A DNA stretch of 58,539 bases from Acetobacter okinawensis (GCF_002153655.1 NZ_JOPJ01000016.1:1-58539), one strand, 5' to 3'. Positions 26,419 through 36,101 are shown, numbered from the stretch's first letter. The notes: generated by a model from the sequence alone, not told the origin. A program made the numbers and translations.

Positions 26419-27386
26419 CCGCACAGCACAGCCCCCACCAGCCCCCCCGCACGGAAATGCAGGACCCCCGCTACGACGGGCTGGACACATGGCCCACCAG
26501 CACGGTGCTGGAAAGCCTGCTGGAGAGCCAGCTTGCCGCGACAGCCGCAGTCAAAACCGCACTGGCAGACATGGAGGACGCCGTGGCACAGGCCACCCCC
26601 CGGCTGGAGCGAGGCGGGCGGCTGTTTTACGTCGGGGCAGGTACATCGGGGCGGATTGGCATGCAGGACGGGGTGGAGCTTATTCCCACCTATGGCTGGC
26701 CATCCGAGCGGCTGGTCCTGCTGCTGGCAGGGGGGGAGGCCGCCCTGTTCAGCCCCGTGGAAGGTGCGGAGGATGATGAGGAGGAAGCCCAGCGCGCCAT
26801 AACCCGCTACACACCCACGCCAGATGATGTGGTCATCGGCATTGCCGCAAGCGGGAACACCCCATACACCTGCGCTGCCCTTGCCAGCGCGCGCTTTTGC
26901 GGCAGCCTGACCATTGGCCTGTCCTGCACCCCCAATGCACGCCTGCTGGCCGAGACGGACATTGGCATCCTGACCGAAACCGGGCCCGAGGTTGTCGCTG
27001 GCTCCACCCGCATGAAGGCGGGAACAGCGCAGAAAATCAGCCTCAACCTGCTCTCCACCACACTCATGATCCGACTGGGCCACACGTGGCGGGGGCATAT
27101 GGTGGACATGCGCATTGTCAACACCAAGCTGGTGCACCGCGCATTGCGCATGATTACAAAACTGACCGACTGCTCTGACGCGCAGGCACAGGCGGCACTG
27201 CTCAAGGCGGATGGGTCCATCAAGCTGGCCATATTGCTCCGCCACGGGCTGGAACCCGCACAGGGCCGCATGCTGCTGCGCCTGTGTGACGGACATTTGC
27301 GCAGGGCGCTGGAACTGCTGGCCGTGCAGGCCGCACGCGGCGTTGGTCCCGCGGTGCAGAACCAGCACGACCACACCACAGTCTAA
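26415..27386 (+). CDS. murQ: N-acetylmuramic acid 6-phosphate etherase
   Basis: The product has 323 residues. It cleaves the lactyl ether of MurNAc-6-phosphate to give GlcNAc-6-phosphate and D-lactate in peptidoglycan recycling. It has a SIS-type sugar-phosphate isomerase fold: VGAGTSGRIGMQDGVELIP, GIAASGNTPY and the family signature EVVAGSTRMKAGTAQK. The catalytic Glu is expected in DGVELIP. GGAGG precedes the ATG. Its stop and the next start share a base (TAATG). Length is close to normal. Confidence 0.94.
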   Translation: MTAQHSPHQPPRTEMQDPRYDGLDTWPTSTVLESLLESQLAATAAVKTALADMEDAVAQATPRLERGGRLFYVGAGTSGRIGMQDGVELIPTYGWPSERLVLLLAGGEAALFSPVEGAEDDEEEAQRAITRYTPTPDDVVIGIAASGNTPYTCAALASARFCGSLTIGLSCTPNARLLAETDIGILTETGPEVVAGSTRMKAGTAQKISLNLLSTTLMIRLGHTWRGHMVDMRIVNTKLVHRALRMITKLTDCSDAQAQAALLKADGSIKLAILLRHGLEPAQGRMLLRLCDGHLRRALELLAVQAARGVGPAVQNQHDHTTV

Positions 27387-28378
27387 TGCCCCACACGCAG
27401 AGCATTCTTGCCCTTGATGGCGGAGGCACACACACCCGCATTGCCCTGATTGCGCGTGATGCACACGTGCTGGCCCATGCCAGCGGCCCCGGCTGCAACC
27501 CCTATGACCGGCCCGAATGGGCCGACAACCTGCGGACCCTGCTCTGCACAGTCCCCCATACCGGGCTGCGTGCCGCAGTGCTGGGCATGGCGGGGTATGA
27601 CGGTGCACGCCCCTCCTCGCTGGCGCAAAAGGAGGTCGCCCGCGCAGCCCTTGGGCCAGACTGCGCGCTCGCACTGGAAAACGACGTGCAGACCGCCCAC
27701 CGTGCAGCCTTTGCCGGGAGCGCGGGTGTGTTTGTGCTCGCAGGCACAGGCTCGGTCGCACAGGCCAGCACGCAGGACGGACGCTCCGCCCGCGCGGGGG
27801 GCTGGGGCTGGCTGTTTGGCGATGAAGGGGGAGGGTACTGGATAGGCTGCCGCGCCCTGAACCATGCCGCCAGCTTTCTGGACGACCCCGGCGTTGCCTG
27901 CGCGCCCTTTGCCCGCGCCGTGCTGCATGCGCTGGACCTGCCCACCCAAGGCAGCCATGCCCCGGATGCCCTGCGCGAATGGCTGCGCACCCGCCCCCAC
28001 CCCCGCTCCGCCGTGGGCAATGTCGCCCCCACGGTTCTTGCGCTAGCCCATGCGCAGGACCCCCACGCCGCAGCCCTGCTGCACGCTGCGGGTACGCACC
28101 TTGCCGCACTGGCACGCACGGCCTGCAAGGCTCTGGCCACCGGGCAGGCTGCCCCGGACATGCCGTGGAGCTACGGCGGCAGTGTTCTGCACAGCCCGCT
28201 CATACGGGGGCATGTTGCCACCATACTGGGGCAACCGGCTGTTGCCCCCGCCCTACCCCCACTGGGTGGGGCAGCCCTGCATGCAGCCCATCTGGCTGGT
28301 TGGGAGGTGGATGCCGCATGGGTGAACAGGCTGCGCCAGACACTCTCCCCCCAAAGCCTGCAAAACGCGCTATCATGA
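27386..28378 (+). CDS. BadF-type amino-sugar kinase (GlcNAc/MurNAc kinase)
   Basis: The product has 330 residues of the ASKHA/BadF-BcrA ATPase fold. The phosphate-binding loops are visible as LALDGGGTHTRIAL and VLAGTGSVAQA, with GWGWLFGDEGGGYWIG as the adenosine-side signature shared with N-acetylglucosamine kinase. Relatives next to murQ in other bacteria (MurK) phosphorylate MurNAc and GlcNAc at O6, which would supply the substrate of the upstream etherase. The coupled start (TAATG) and the ATGA overlap with the GH20 gene indicate one transcript. Whether it prefers MurNAc or GlcNAc cannot be read from sequence. Confidence 0.85.
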   Translation: MPHTQSILALDGGGTHTRIALIARDAHVLAHASGPGCNPYDRPEWADNLRTLLCTVPHTGLRAAVLGMAGYDGARPSSLAQKEVARAALGPDCALALENDVQTAHRAAFAGSAGVFVLAGTGSVAQASTQDGRSARAGGWGWLFGDEGGGYWIGCRALNHAASFLDDPGVACAPFARAVLHALDLPTQGSHAPDALREWLRTRPHPRSAVGNVAPTVLALAHAQDPHAAALLHAAGTHLAALARTACKALATGQAAPDMPWSYGGSVLHSPLIRGHVATILGQPAVAPALPPLGGAALHAAHLAGWEVDAAWVNRLRQTLSPQSLQNALS

Positions 28379-30642
28379 CCCCTATGTTCGCAAAATGTCT
28401 GCCCGCCAGAACCCTGCTCCTGTGCAGCCTTGCCCTGACCTGCGCCATACCCGGTGCGGCTGTTGCCCAGACTGCGCCAGACCTCCTGCACACAGCCGAG
28501 CAGTCCCCCGCCTTTGTGCGCGATCAGGTGCGCGCACCGCTGGTTATGCCTGCCCCGGCCGTGCTGCAAACAACAGGTGCTGCCTTTGCCATGCCCCAGA
28601 GCCTGACCCTGCGCTGGAGCAGCCCGCCAACCCCACTGCTGCTACGCGCGGTGGAACGCCTGAGTACGCGCCTTGGTGTTCTTGCCGACCGCACGATCCC
28701 TGTAACAGACGCCCCCGCCACACAGGGCGGGCTGGAACTGCGCATCCACATGGAAAAAGATGCCGCCTTCCCCGGCCCCGCCATGCGCGAATCCTATGTG
28801 CTGGACGTCGCCCCGACCGGCATAACCCTGAACGCACAGGGCCCCGCAGGCGTGATGCACGGCCTGACCAGCCTGACCCAGCTTGTAAGGCAGGAACTGG
28901 ACGGCCCCGTGCTGGCACAGGCACATATTGAGGACACACCACGCTTTGCATGGCGCGGACTTATGCTGGACACCAGCAGGCACTTTATGCCGCTGCCCGA
29001 TGTACTGCGCCAGCTTGACGCCATGGAAATGGTCAAGCTGAACGTATTGCACCTCCACCTCAGCGATGGTGCGGCCTTTAGGGTAGAGAGCAAAGCCTTC
29101 CCCCGCCTGCACACCATTGGTGGCCACAATGCGTATTACACACAGGAGCAGATCCGCCAGCTGGTGCGCGCGGCAACGGACCGGGGCATACGTGTGGTGC
29201 CCGAGTTTGACACGCCCGGCCACAGCTACGCCATGCTGCTGGCCTACCCGCGCTATGCCGCCAACCTCCCGCTCAACACCACTGACCGGGCAGAAATCAA
29301 CCGCGCAGCCCTAGACCCCACAAACCCCGCCACCCTAAGCTTTGTAAACGCTGTGTATGCCGAAATGGCGACCCTGTTCCCCGACCCGGTCTTCCATATT
29401 GGCGGGGACGAGGTGGTGGCGCGGCAATGGGCGCAATCCCCCCATATTGCGGCGTATATGAAGCAGCACAACATAGCCTCGGTCGCGGCCTTGCAGGCAG
29501 ACTACACCCGGCAGGTCGCCCACGCCCTGCGCCTGCGCGGCAAAACCGTAATGGGCTGGGACGAGGTGCAGGACGCAGACATCCCCTCCGACACCATTAT
29601 AGAAAGCTGGCGCGGCCCCGCCCACACCGCACAGGCCACGGCGGCAGGCCATGCCACTGTTATTTCCGGCCCCTATTATCTGGACCGCCTGCTCCCCGCG
29701 AGTGCTTATTACACCACCGACCCGCTGGACATGCGCAAGGACGCGGCGGAGGAACAGGCAGCGGCGCAGACCACAGGCCCCAACCCGCCCGATGCCCCAA
29801 CCCCCACCACGCTCCCAAGCGCAAACAAGGCGGAGGACGCCCCCACCCCGCCCCTGTCAGACGCGCAAAAGGCCCATCTGCTCGGGGCAGAAACCGCCCT
29901 GTGGACCGAGGTTGTCTCCCCCGACATGCTGGATGCCCGCCTGTGGCCACGTGCAGCGGCGGTGGCCGAGCGGTTCTGGTCACCTGCGGCTGTGTGCGAT
30001 GCCACAACCCTGTACCCCCGACTGGCCATTATGGAGGACCGGCTGAACCTGCTGGGCCTGCAGGCGCGCACCAACACCACCCGGATGCTCGAACGCATGG
30101 CACCGGGCGAAACAGAAGCCGCCGAGGTGCTGCTTGGTGCCGTCTCCCCCGTACGCAATTACGCGCATAACCACGAGTTTTTGCAGATCAGGCACAAGCA
30201 GACCGCCACCGAGCAGGCGCTGGACACACCAGCAGACATAGCCAGCCCCGACAGCTTTGATGCCGAAAGTTTTAATGCCGAAGCCAAAGCCTTTATCAGC
30301 GGCCATACCGAGCTCCGCCATGACCTGGAACACAGGCTGAACCTATGGGTTAATAATGACAGTGCATTCACACGCGCTGCCGCCCATAACGCGGCCCTGA
30401 CCCCGGCCCTGCCTGCCTCTGCCCAACTGGCGGAACTGGCCCGTGCGGGGCTGGCCGCACTGGGGAGCGGGCATACCCTCAACTGGCGCGAGAACGCACG
30501 TACGGCTCTACTCGCTGCCAAAAAGGATATTGCAGCCTCGGCCAGTATTCACGTGGTGACCAACACCCCACAGCCGCCGGGGGATTTAATCCAGCGCATT
30601 GTACCGGGTGTGGAGGTACTGCTTGACCAATCCATCCCGTAG
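28375..30642 (+). CDS. beta-N-acetylhexosaminidase, GH20
   Basis: The product has 755 residues. The start at 28375 overlaps the kinase stop; a frame extending 132 codons upstream is rejected because it runs inside the kinase gene. A signal peptide (residues 11-32, ending AVAQ) sends it to the periplasm or outside. The GH20b-like N-terminal domain is followed by the catalytic barrel: FAWRGLMLDTSRHFMP, LHLHLSDGAAFRVES and HIGGDEVVARQW with the Asp345-Glu346 pair. A Pro/Thr/Ala-rich insertion of about 40 residues (near residues 459-499) interrupts the barrel end. It should release GlcNAc from cell-wall or chitin fragments for the operon. Confidence 0.9.
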   Translation: MTPMFAKCLPARTLLLCSLALTCAIPGAAVAQTAPDLLHTAEQSPAFVRDQVRAPLVMPAPAVLQTTGAAFAMPQSLTLRWSSPPTPLLLRAVERLSTRLGVLADRTIPVTDAPATQGGLELRIHMEKDAAFPGPAMRESYVLDVAPTGITLNAQGPAGVMHGLTSLTQLVRQELDGPVLAQAHIEDTPRFAWRGLMLDTSRHFMPLPDVLRQLDAMEMVKLNVLHLHLSDGAAFRVESKAFPRLHTIGGHNAYYTQEQIRQLVRAATDRGIRVVPEFDTPGHSYAMLLAYPRYAANLPLNTTDRAEINRAALDPTNPATLSFVNAVYAEMATLFPDPVFHIGGDEVVARQWAQSPHIAAYMKQHNIASVAALQADYTRQVAHALRLRGKTVMGWDEVQDADIPSDTIIESWRGPAHTAQATAAGHATVISGPYYLDRLLPASAYYTTDPLDMRKDAAEEQAAAQTTGPNPPDAPTPTTLPSANKAEDAPTPPLSDAQKAHLLGAETALWTEVVSPDMLDARLWPRAAAVAERFWSPAAVCDATTLYPRLAIMEDRLNLLGLQARTNTTRMLERMAPGETEAAEVLLGAVSPVRNYAHNHEFLQIRHKQTATEQALDTPADIASPDSFDAESFNAEAKAFISGHTELRHDLEHRLNLWVNNDSAFTRAAAHNAALTPALPASAQLAELARAGLAALGSGHTLNWRENARTALLAAKKDIAASASIHVVTNTPQPPGDLIQRIVPGVEVLLDQSIP

Positions 30643-30673
30643 CGCGGGCAACCTGCTTGCTGGCCTGCCCGCG
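30643..30673. terminator. hairpin between convergent GH20 and antiporter genes
   Basis: CGCGGGCA (30643-30650) pairs with TGCCCGCG (30666-30673), beginning directly after the GH20 stop. There is no T-run, so it is a possible bidirectional terminator. Confidence 0.45.
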
Positions 30674-30696
30674 TACGGAGTTGGTGCAGTATGCGC

Positions 30697-32394
30697 CTAT
30701 GCTTCACGCGGGAGGCGGTGGGCCAGCGCCTGAATGACTTCTTCCTCGTAATCAAGTTCTTGCTGGAGTTTCCACTCCGTCTGGTCATTAATCTCCTGCT
30801 GGGCGACCAGTTCGCGCATGGTCTGGCGCTCGGCACGCAGGATTTGCAGGCGCAGCGCCAGCTCCATACGGGCATGCCTTATGGCGTTGCGCCGGTCGGC
30901 CTGCGTAATGCGCGGTGTTGCGTCCTCCTGCTCCAGACGGCTCTGGTAGAGCTTGGTCAGGCGGTCGATTACCTCCAGACGGGCGACCTCGAGTGCTGCC
31001 CTGTCCTCCTCGGTTTCGGGCGGGTTGTCTATAGCGGGCACCGCCTGTGCCTTGTGCAGCAGGTCAAGGGCTGCGCGCAGCAGCTTCTGGCGGGCCATGT
31101 TCTCTTCCTGCGCACTTTTATCCACCAACTCGGCTGGAATAAACTTCAGGCACAGCGGAATAATCACACTTGCCGCCAGCAGGGAGAGCACAATAACCCC
31201 CGCAGCAATGACCACCACAGCCTCCCGCGCAGGGAAGGACATGGTGCCATCCTCCCCCGTGGGTAGCGACAGCACCGCCGCCAGCGTAACCGCACCGCGC
31301 ACGCCAGCAAATGTCAGCAGGAGGCTGGCAGCAAAGCCCGTAGCCTCAAACGGCATATGGTTGATCCGCGCAGAAATCCAGCGGCAGGCGATAGACAGCC
31401 AGATTCCCGCAAAGCGCATGACCAGCATAATGCCGTAAATTTCCACCACCAGCAGGCCAAGCCGCCACATACCCACATGCTGGGCCAGCACCAGAGAGTG
31501 CGCACTTTGCAGCAGATTGGGCAGTTGCAGCCCCAGAAACAGGAAGATAAGCGCATTGAACACATAGCTGACCATGGTCCACACCGTGGTCGATTGCAGA
31601 CGTGTGCTGGTGGAGGCATCCTCGATAATGCCTGAGAGCTTGACCACCATGCAGCCTGCCACCGCCGCCAGAATACCCGAGCAGCCAGCGGATTCGGCCA
31701 GTGCATACATCAGGAACGGCAGCAGCAGGACCAGTATGATCTGGGACTGTGTCTCGTCATACCCTGAGCGGGTGAGCATCTTGTTCAGCTTGGCGGCCAC
31801 CCATGCCACGGCGCAGCCAATAGCCAGCCCCCCGCAGGCTACCAGCAAAAACGTGCCAAACGCCTGCTGGTAGGAGAACTCGCCCGTAAGCGCATCCGCC
31901 ATGGCAAAACGGAAGCAGACAAGGCCGGATGCATCGTTAAACAGAGCCTCGCCCGAGAGGAGCTGCAACAGCCGCGAAGGCACACGCCTGCCCTTGATAA
32001 GGCTGGAGACCGCCACCGTATCTGTGGGGGACAGAGCCGCCGCCAGCGTAAAGCAGACCGGCAGGCTTAAAACCGGCAAAATCCAGTGAATGGCATAGCC
32101 GCACAGCAGGGTGCTGAGCACCACCAGCCCAAAGGCCATGAACAGGATTGGCCCGCGCAGCTCCCCAAATTCGCGCAAAGGCATGCGAAATGCATCTGCG
32201 AACAGAAGGGGCGGCAGAAAAACGAACATGAACAGTTCGGGGTGCAGGCGTACATGCATGCCCGCAAGCCCCGCCCCCACGCCCAGCGCAATAAGAATAA
32301 CGGGCTGGGGCACCTTCTGGTGGAACCGCAGGGTCAGCAGGCTGCTCACAGCGGTTAGCAACAGGAGCAGCAGAATGAATTCGATTGTCAGCAT
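30697..32394 (-). CDS. CPA1-family Na+(K+)/H+ antiporter
   Basis: The product has 565 residues. About 12 TM helices cover residues 1-430, with the ion-binding motif GEALFNDASGLVCF (Asn-Asp) and LAAALSPTDTVAV, both signatures of the NhaP/NHE type. A hydrophilic C-terminal tail of about 130 residues is rich in charged helix (RRNAIRHARMELALRLQILRAERQ). AAAGGG eight bases upstream supports the start. It exchanges cations for protons at the inner membrane and may help pH homeostasis in an acid-forming organism. Confidence 0.9.
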   Translation of the reverse strand: MLTIEFILLLLLLTAVSSLLTLRFHQKVPQPVILIALGVGAGLAGMHVRLHPELFMFVFLPPLLFADAFRMPLREFGELRGPILFMAFGLVVLSTLLCGYAIHWILPVLSLPVCFTLAAALSPTDTVAVSSLIKGRRVPSRLLQLLSGEALFNDASGLVCFRFAMADALTGEFSYQQAFGTFLLVACGGLAIGCAVAWVAAKLNKMLTRSGYDETQSQIILVLLLPFLMYALAESAGCSGILAAVAGCMVVKLSGIIEDASTSTRLQSTTVWTMVSYVFNALIFLFLGLQLPNLLQSAHSLVLAQHVGMWRLGLLVVEIYGIMLVMRFAGIWLSIACRWISARINHMPFEATGFAASLLLTFAGVRGAVTLAAVLSLPTGEDGTMSFPAREAVVVIAAGVIVLSLLAASVIIPLCLKFIPAELVDKSAQEENMARQKLLRAALDLLHKAQAVPAIDNPPETEEDRAALEVARLEVIDRLTKLYQSRLEQEDATPRITQADRRNAIRHARMELALRLQILRAERQTMRELVAQQEINDQTEWKLQQELDYEEEVIQALAHRLPREA

Positions 32395-32506
32395 GATGCA
32401 TGCCCTTTGCGGGGCTTCGTGTTTTTGTGCAAGCTCTTATCAACCTGCCTCGGCATGAAAAGCCAGCCGCGTACCGGCGCGCCATGCACGGCAGACTGCG
32501 CCACGC

Positions 32507-33058
32507 CTAACGCATTGCAGCCTGATAATCGGCCAGTCTGGTCTGCACGTCACGCGCAATGGCCACCACCGTGGGGTCTGTGCCGGTCGCAACCTGCCGC
32601 GCAAGGGCCGGTTTTATCCGCGCATACGCACTGGCAAAATACCGGATGTAGCGCCTGTCAAACACAGCGCCGTGCGCGCTCTGCACCCATGCAATCCGCT
32701 TTTGCTCCGCAGGGGCGGGCTTGTCTGTCAGGCTCAGGGTATGGGCTGTGGCAACCTTGGCCAGACGGGCCTGCACGGCGCCAAGGTCCTTGGCTATGGT
32801 TGCGCCAAGCAGTGCAATATCGCTCCGCCCGGCCTGAGTTGTCGCACTTTTGGCCAGAGCAATCTGTGCCAGGTCCATGGTGTTGAGGGTCTGCACAAAC
32901 TCCGCATCCGCTGCGGTAAACGGGGGGGGCTTTGCCAGCACGGGCAGAGCCGGAGCACGGGGCTGCTCGGGGGTAACATACGCACACCCGCCAAGCCCGG
33001 ACAACACGAGCAGAAGAGGAGAAAACACGCGCACCCTATGGCGGAACACAAACGACAT
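32507..33058 (-). CDS. DUF4142-type lipoprotein
   Basis: The product has 183 residues. The start at 33058 follows AAGGGAG. The signal ends in the lipobox SGLGGC (Cys25 or so). After a Pro-rich linker comes a ferritin-like four-helix domain: FTAADAEFVQTLNTMDLAQIALAKSATTQAG and GAVFDRRYIRYFASAYARI. These are features of the DUF4142 family of envelope proteins with no assigned function. It is a single gene, divergent from the lipoprotein at 33448. Confidence 0.8.
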   Translation of the reverse strand: MSFVFRHRVRVFSPLLLVLSGLGGCAYVTPEQPRAPALPVLAKPPPFTAADAEFVQTLNTMDLAQIALAKSATTQAGRSDIALLGATIAKDLGAVQARLAKVATAHTLSLTDKPAPAEQKRIAWVQSAHGAVFDRRYIRYFASAYARIKPALARQVATGTDPTVVAIARDVQTRLADYQAAMR

Positions 33059-33447
33059 AACCGGCAGTTCTCCCTTGCAAAACCCGGACACGGAGCTCGG
33101 GGCGCACCCAATACTGAAAGTAATGTTTACAACAGACAAACACGCTTGAGGCACCTGTTATATCCACCAAAAAAACAGAGCACCCCATACCGCCACATAC
33201 CTTATGATGAAAGCATATAACACGGAAGGCAAGACTGAGCCTAAAGCACCGTTTGCTGCAAAGGCACAGACCCCGCGCCGGACAAGACCTTATCTATAAT
33301 GACCGTAATATGATATTTTACTGCCCCACACCTATTTTACACTTTAGCTTCCGCCTTGCATCGTGCGGGCAGAACACAGTAAAGTCGTGGCAGGCGTGCG
33401 CCGTGCGGGGGCATGCGCCAGTTCTGTCTGTTGGGATCGTCCGTTAT
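33059..33447. other. 389-base divergent intergenic region
   Basis: The stretch separates two divergent lipoprotein genes and should contain both promoters. It is AT-richer than its surroundings. A TATAAT hexamer lies at 33295-33300 on the plus strand, but no matching -35 box was found at the right distance. No coding frame is convincing. Confidence 0.4.
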
Positions 33448-34050
33448 ATGAGCTTCAGGTTTTTAAATTTACTTGCCGCATCTTCACTGTGCATAGGCTT
33501 GAGCGGATGCGGGTATTTTGACTCGCGCGCAGCCCACAAGGCCCAGATCACCATGATCGGCATGACATCTTACGACCTTCAGGCCTGTGCCGGGCTGCCT
33601 GCTGCAAGCAAGCAGGTCAACGACACCACACAGATTTTCATCTACACCGGCACGCAGCCACAGCCGACCTATGCCGGGTCCACGCTTATTCCCATCGGGG
33701 ATGTCATGACCGCCATCTCCCAGCTTGGCGGGGGTGCTGGCACAACCTGCTCGGCCGTTATCCGCCTTGACCACGACCGGGTGGCAGATGTGCACTACAT
33801 TGGCAATAATGATGAGCTGATCGGCACGGACGGGATCTGCTCCATTATTACCCGCGGCTGCTCCCGCCAGCCTGAGAGCACAATGAACCGGAACACCGGC
33901 AGCCTGCTGTTTGGCCCTGTTTCCGCCTTCCGTCAGCCCAAGGGGCCTAACCAGTCCTCCAGCGCCACCTACTCCCCACAGGCAGACAAGGTGGAACTCA
34001 ACCCCAACCCCAACTCGACCGACCCGGCCATTATCCCCCGCCTGCCCTAA
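33448..34050 (+). CDS. lipoprotein, chromosomal relative of the prophage lipoprotein
   Basis: The product has 200 residues. The start at 33448 gives a short lipoprotein signal ending LSGC (Cys20 or so). The mature region has MIGMTSYDLQACAGLPAA, a central stretch ending GTTC, then VIRLDHDRVADVHYIGN and two late Cys in ICSIITRGCS. These match the prophage protein at 3498-3923 in order and spacing. A 50-residue C-terminal extension rich in Pro, Asn and Ser (SPQADKVELNPNPNSTDP) is absent from the phage version. The family has no function known to me; an outer-membrane location is probable. Confidence 0.7.
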   Translation: MSFRFLNLLAASSLCIGLSGCGYFDSRAAHKAQITMIGMTSYDLQACAGLPAASKQVNDTTQIFIYTGTQPQPTYAGSTLIPIGDVMTAISQLGGGAGTTCSAVIRLDHDRVADVHYIGNNDELIGTDGICSIITRGCSRQPESTMNRNTGSLLFGPVSAFRQPKGPNQSSSATYSPQADKVELNPNPNSTDPAIIPRLP

Positions 34051-34075
34051 ACCGCACACCCGCGCTGTGGGCAGG

Positions 34076-34987
34076 TTACTCCTGCGCCAGATGCTCGGCC
34101 ATAAGCCCCCCAAGCCAGTGTGCAAACGCCTGAAGGCGGGAGGAGAGGTGCCGCCTGTGCGGGTACAGAAGTGCCACCGGCATGGCGGGCGCACACCATT
34201 GCGGCAGCACCGGGCACAACTGCCCGCTCTGCACAAGACCGCGCACATCATACGCGGGGACCTGAATAAGCCCCAGACCGGCCAGACAGCAGGCAATCTG
34301 TGTTTCCGAGCTGTTGACCGTCACCGGGCCGGGCAGGTCCAGCACATGGAGCTGGCCTGCCTCCTCCCACTCCCATGCCTCCACCCGCCCGTTGGCGGGG
34401 GACATGTAACGCACCGCCACATGCCCGTCCCGCACAAGATCGGCCGGAGTATGCGGGGTGCCGTGGCGGGCAAGGTAGGCGGGGCTGGCCACGTTGAGCA
34501 GCGTCATCCACCCCATACGCCGCGCAACCAGCCCCGAATCATGCAGGCTGCCCACACGCAGCACACAGTCCAGCCCCTCCTCTACCAGATTGACCGGCCT
34601 GTCCGTAACCCCGAGTTCCAGCCGGATACCCGGGTGGGCCGCCACAAAGTCCGGCAATGCGGGGGCGACAATCAACCGCCCAATGCGCGCGGGCAGGCTG
34701 ACGCGCAGCACACCCTGCACATGACCACGCTCGCGGCGAAACAGGTCTTCCGCCTCGTCCATATCCGCCACCAGCCGAACACAGTGCTCATAAAACGCAT
34801 GCCCATCCGGTGTGGGGGTGACCGAGCGGGTGGTGCGGACCAGAAGCCTTGCCCCCACCCGTGCCTCCAGCGCCTGCACGGCGGTGGACACGGTGGAACG
34901 CGGCTGGCCCAGCGTTTCTGCCGCACGGGTAAAGCTGCCCGTCTCCACCACCCGCGCAAATATACGGCACTGCTCTATGCGGTCCAT
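34076..34987 (-). CDS. LysR-family transcriptional regulator
   Basis: The product has 303 residues. The start at 34987 has GGAG eight bases upstream and gives a standard N-terminus: IEQCRIFARVVETGSFTRAAETLGQPRSTVSTAVQALE. The effector domain follows with VLRVSLPARIGRLIVAP, as in the CrgA/AaeR-type subgroup that often controls divergent oxidoreductase genes. It is divergent from the SDR gene (164 bases between starts), which is the probable target. Confidence 0.88.
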   Translation of the reverse strand: MDRIEQCRIFARVVETGSFTRAAETLGQPRSTVSTAVQALEARVGARLLVRTTRSVTPTPDGHAFYEHCVRLVADMDEAEDLFRRERGHVQGVLRVSLPARIGRLIVAPALPDFVAAHPGIRLELGVTDRPVNLVEEGLDCVLRVGSLHDSGLVARRMGWMTLLNVASPAYLARHGTPHTPADLVRDGHVAVRYMSPANGRVEAWEWEEAGQLHVLDLPGPVTVNSSETQIACCLAGLGLIQVPAYDVRGLVQSGQLCPVLPQWCAPAMPVALLYPHRRHLSSRLQAFAHWLGGLMAEHLAQE

Positions 34988-35151
34988 TCCCTGCGCTCCA
35001 TCGGTTTGGCCTGCTCCTGTGTTCGGCTGGATTGTTCGTAAAAGCTGACAGGTCTTATCATATCTGAGCGCTTTATTTGCATTTTTCTGCCCCTTACTGT
35101 GGCAGACAGAAAAACGGGCACAGGCCTGTTTGCACCAGCAAGGCCACACAC

Positions 35152-35925
35152 ATGACCAAGCACAGCATTACCGGCAAAACTGTTCTGATCGCGGGGGGAG
35201 CCAAAAACCTTGGCGGGCTGATCGCACGCGATCTGGCGCAGCATGGTGCCAGAACACTTGTCATCCACTACCACAGCGCCGAGAGCGAAGCGGCTGCACG
35301 CGCCACCGTGCAGGCCGTGCAGCAGGCAGGTGCGCAGGCCTTTGCTTTTCAGGCCGATCTGACGCAACCCGGAGCCGTGGCCACAGTGTTTGACAAAACC
35401 CTGCAGGCCACCGGGGGGCTGGACATCGCCATCAACACCGTTGGCAAGGTGCTTAAAAAACCCATAGCCGACACTACAGATGATGAATACGATGCCATGT
35501 TCGCCATCAACACCAAAGTGGCGTTCCAGTTTATCCGCGAGGCAGGCAAGCACCTGAACAACAATGGCAAGCTGCTCAGCATTGTGACCTCCCTGCTCGG
35601 GGCCTACACCCCGTTCTATAGCACCTATGCCGGTGCCAAGGCGGCTGTGGAGCACTTTACCCGTGCGGCCTCCAAGGAGTTGGGGGGGCGGGGTATTTCG
35701 GTCAACGCCATTGGTCCCGGCCCTATGGATACGCCGTTCTTTTATGGGCAGGAGGAGCCCCAAGCCGTGGCCTACCATAAGAGCGCTGCTGCACTTTCCC
35801 CCTTCAGCCACACAGGCCTGACCGAGGTGGAGGACATTGTCCCCCATGTGCGTTTTATGGTGTCTGACGGCTGGTGGATGACGGGGCAGACCATACTGGT
35901 CAACGGGGGTTACACAACAAAATAG
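35152..35925 (+). CDS. SDR-family oxidoreductase
   Basis: The product has 257 residues of the classical short-chain dehydrogenase fold. The cofactor loop is VLIAGGAKNLGGLIA. NTVGKV and the catalytic residues SIVTSLLG..YAGAK (Ser, Tyr, Lys) are intact. The C-terminal signature MVSDGWWMTGQTILVNGGY is typical. The start at 35152 gives the usual N-terminal length. Its likely regulator is the divergent LysR gene. The substrate cannot be deduced; a strong terminator follows. Confidence 0.88.
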   Translation: MTKHSITGKTVLIAGGAKNLGGLIARDLAQHGARTLVIHYHSAESEAAARATVQAVQQAGAQAFAFQADLTQPGAVATVFDKTLQATGGLDIAINTVGKVLKKPIADTTDDEYDAMFAINTKVAFQFIREAGKHLNNNGKLLSIVTSLLGAYTPFYSTYAGAKAAVEHFTRAASKELGGRGISVNAIGPGPMDTPFFYGQEEPQAVAYHKSAAALSPFSHTGLTEVEDIVPHVRFMVSDGWWMTGQTILVNGGYTTK

Positions 35926-35950
35926 TCCTGTTTTACAAAGCATTTTCACA

Positions 35951-35990
35951 AACACCTCCCCCATGCCCGCCGCGTGGGGGAGGTGTTTTT
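35951..35990 (+). terminator. rho-independent terminator after the SDR gene
   Basis: AACACCTCCCCC (35951-35962) pairs perfectly with GGGGGAGGTGTT (35976-35987), with a 13-base loop and a T-run to 35990. Confidence 0.9.
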
Positions 35991-36101
35991 GTATAAGGGA
36001 ATACCGCAGCACGCCCCCATCTGGGGCAGACGTGCCATGCGTTGCACAAATGCCACAGCGCTTTTGCCTCATGGGCTACGCATCCAGAATTCGATTGTTA
36101 T

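Noticed and set aside
26391..28115. A 574-codon minus-strand frame opposite murQ and the kinase gene
   Set aside because: It has no family motif and is fully explained as a shadow of two convincing plus-strand genes.
27979..28374. 132-codon upstream extension of the GH20 gene
   Set aside because: It lies inside the kinase gene, and the signal peptide begins only at 28375, where the ATG overlaps the kinase stop.
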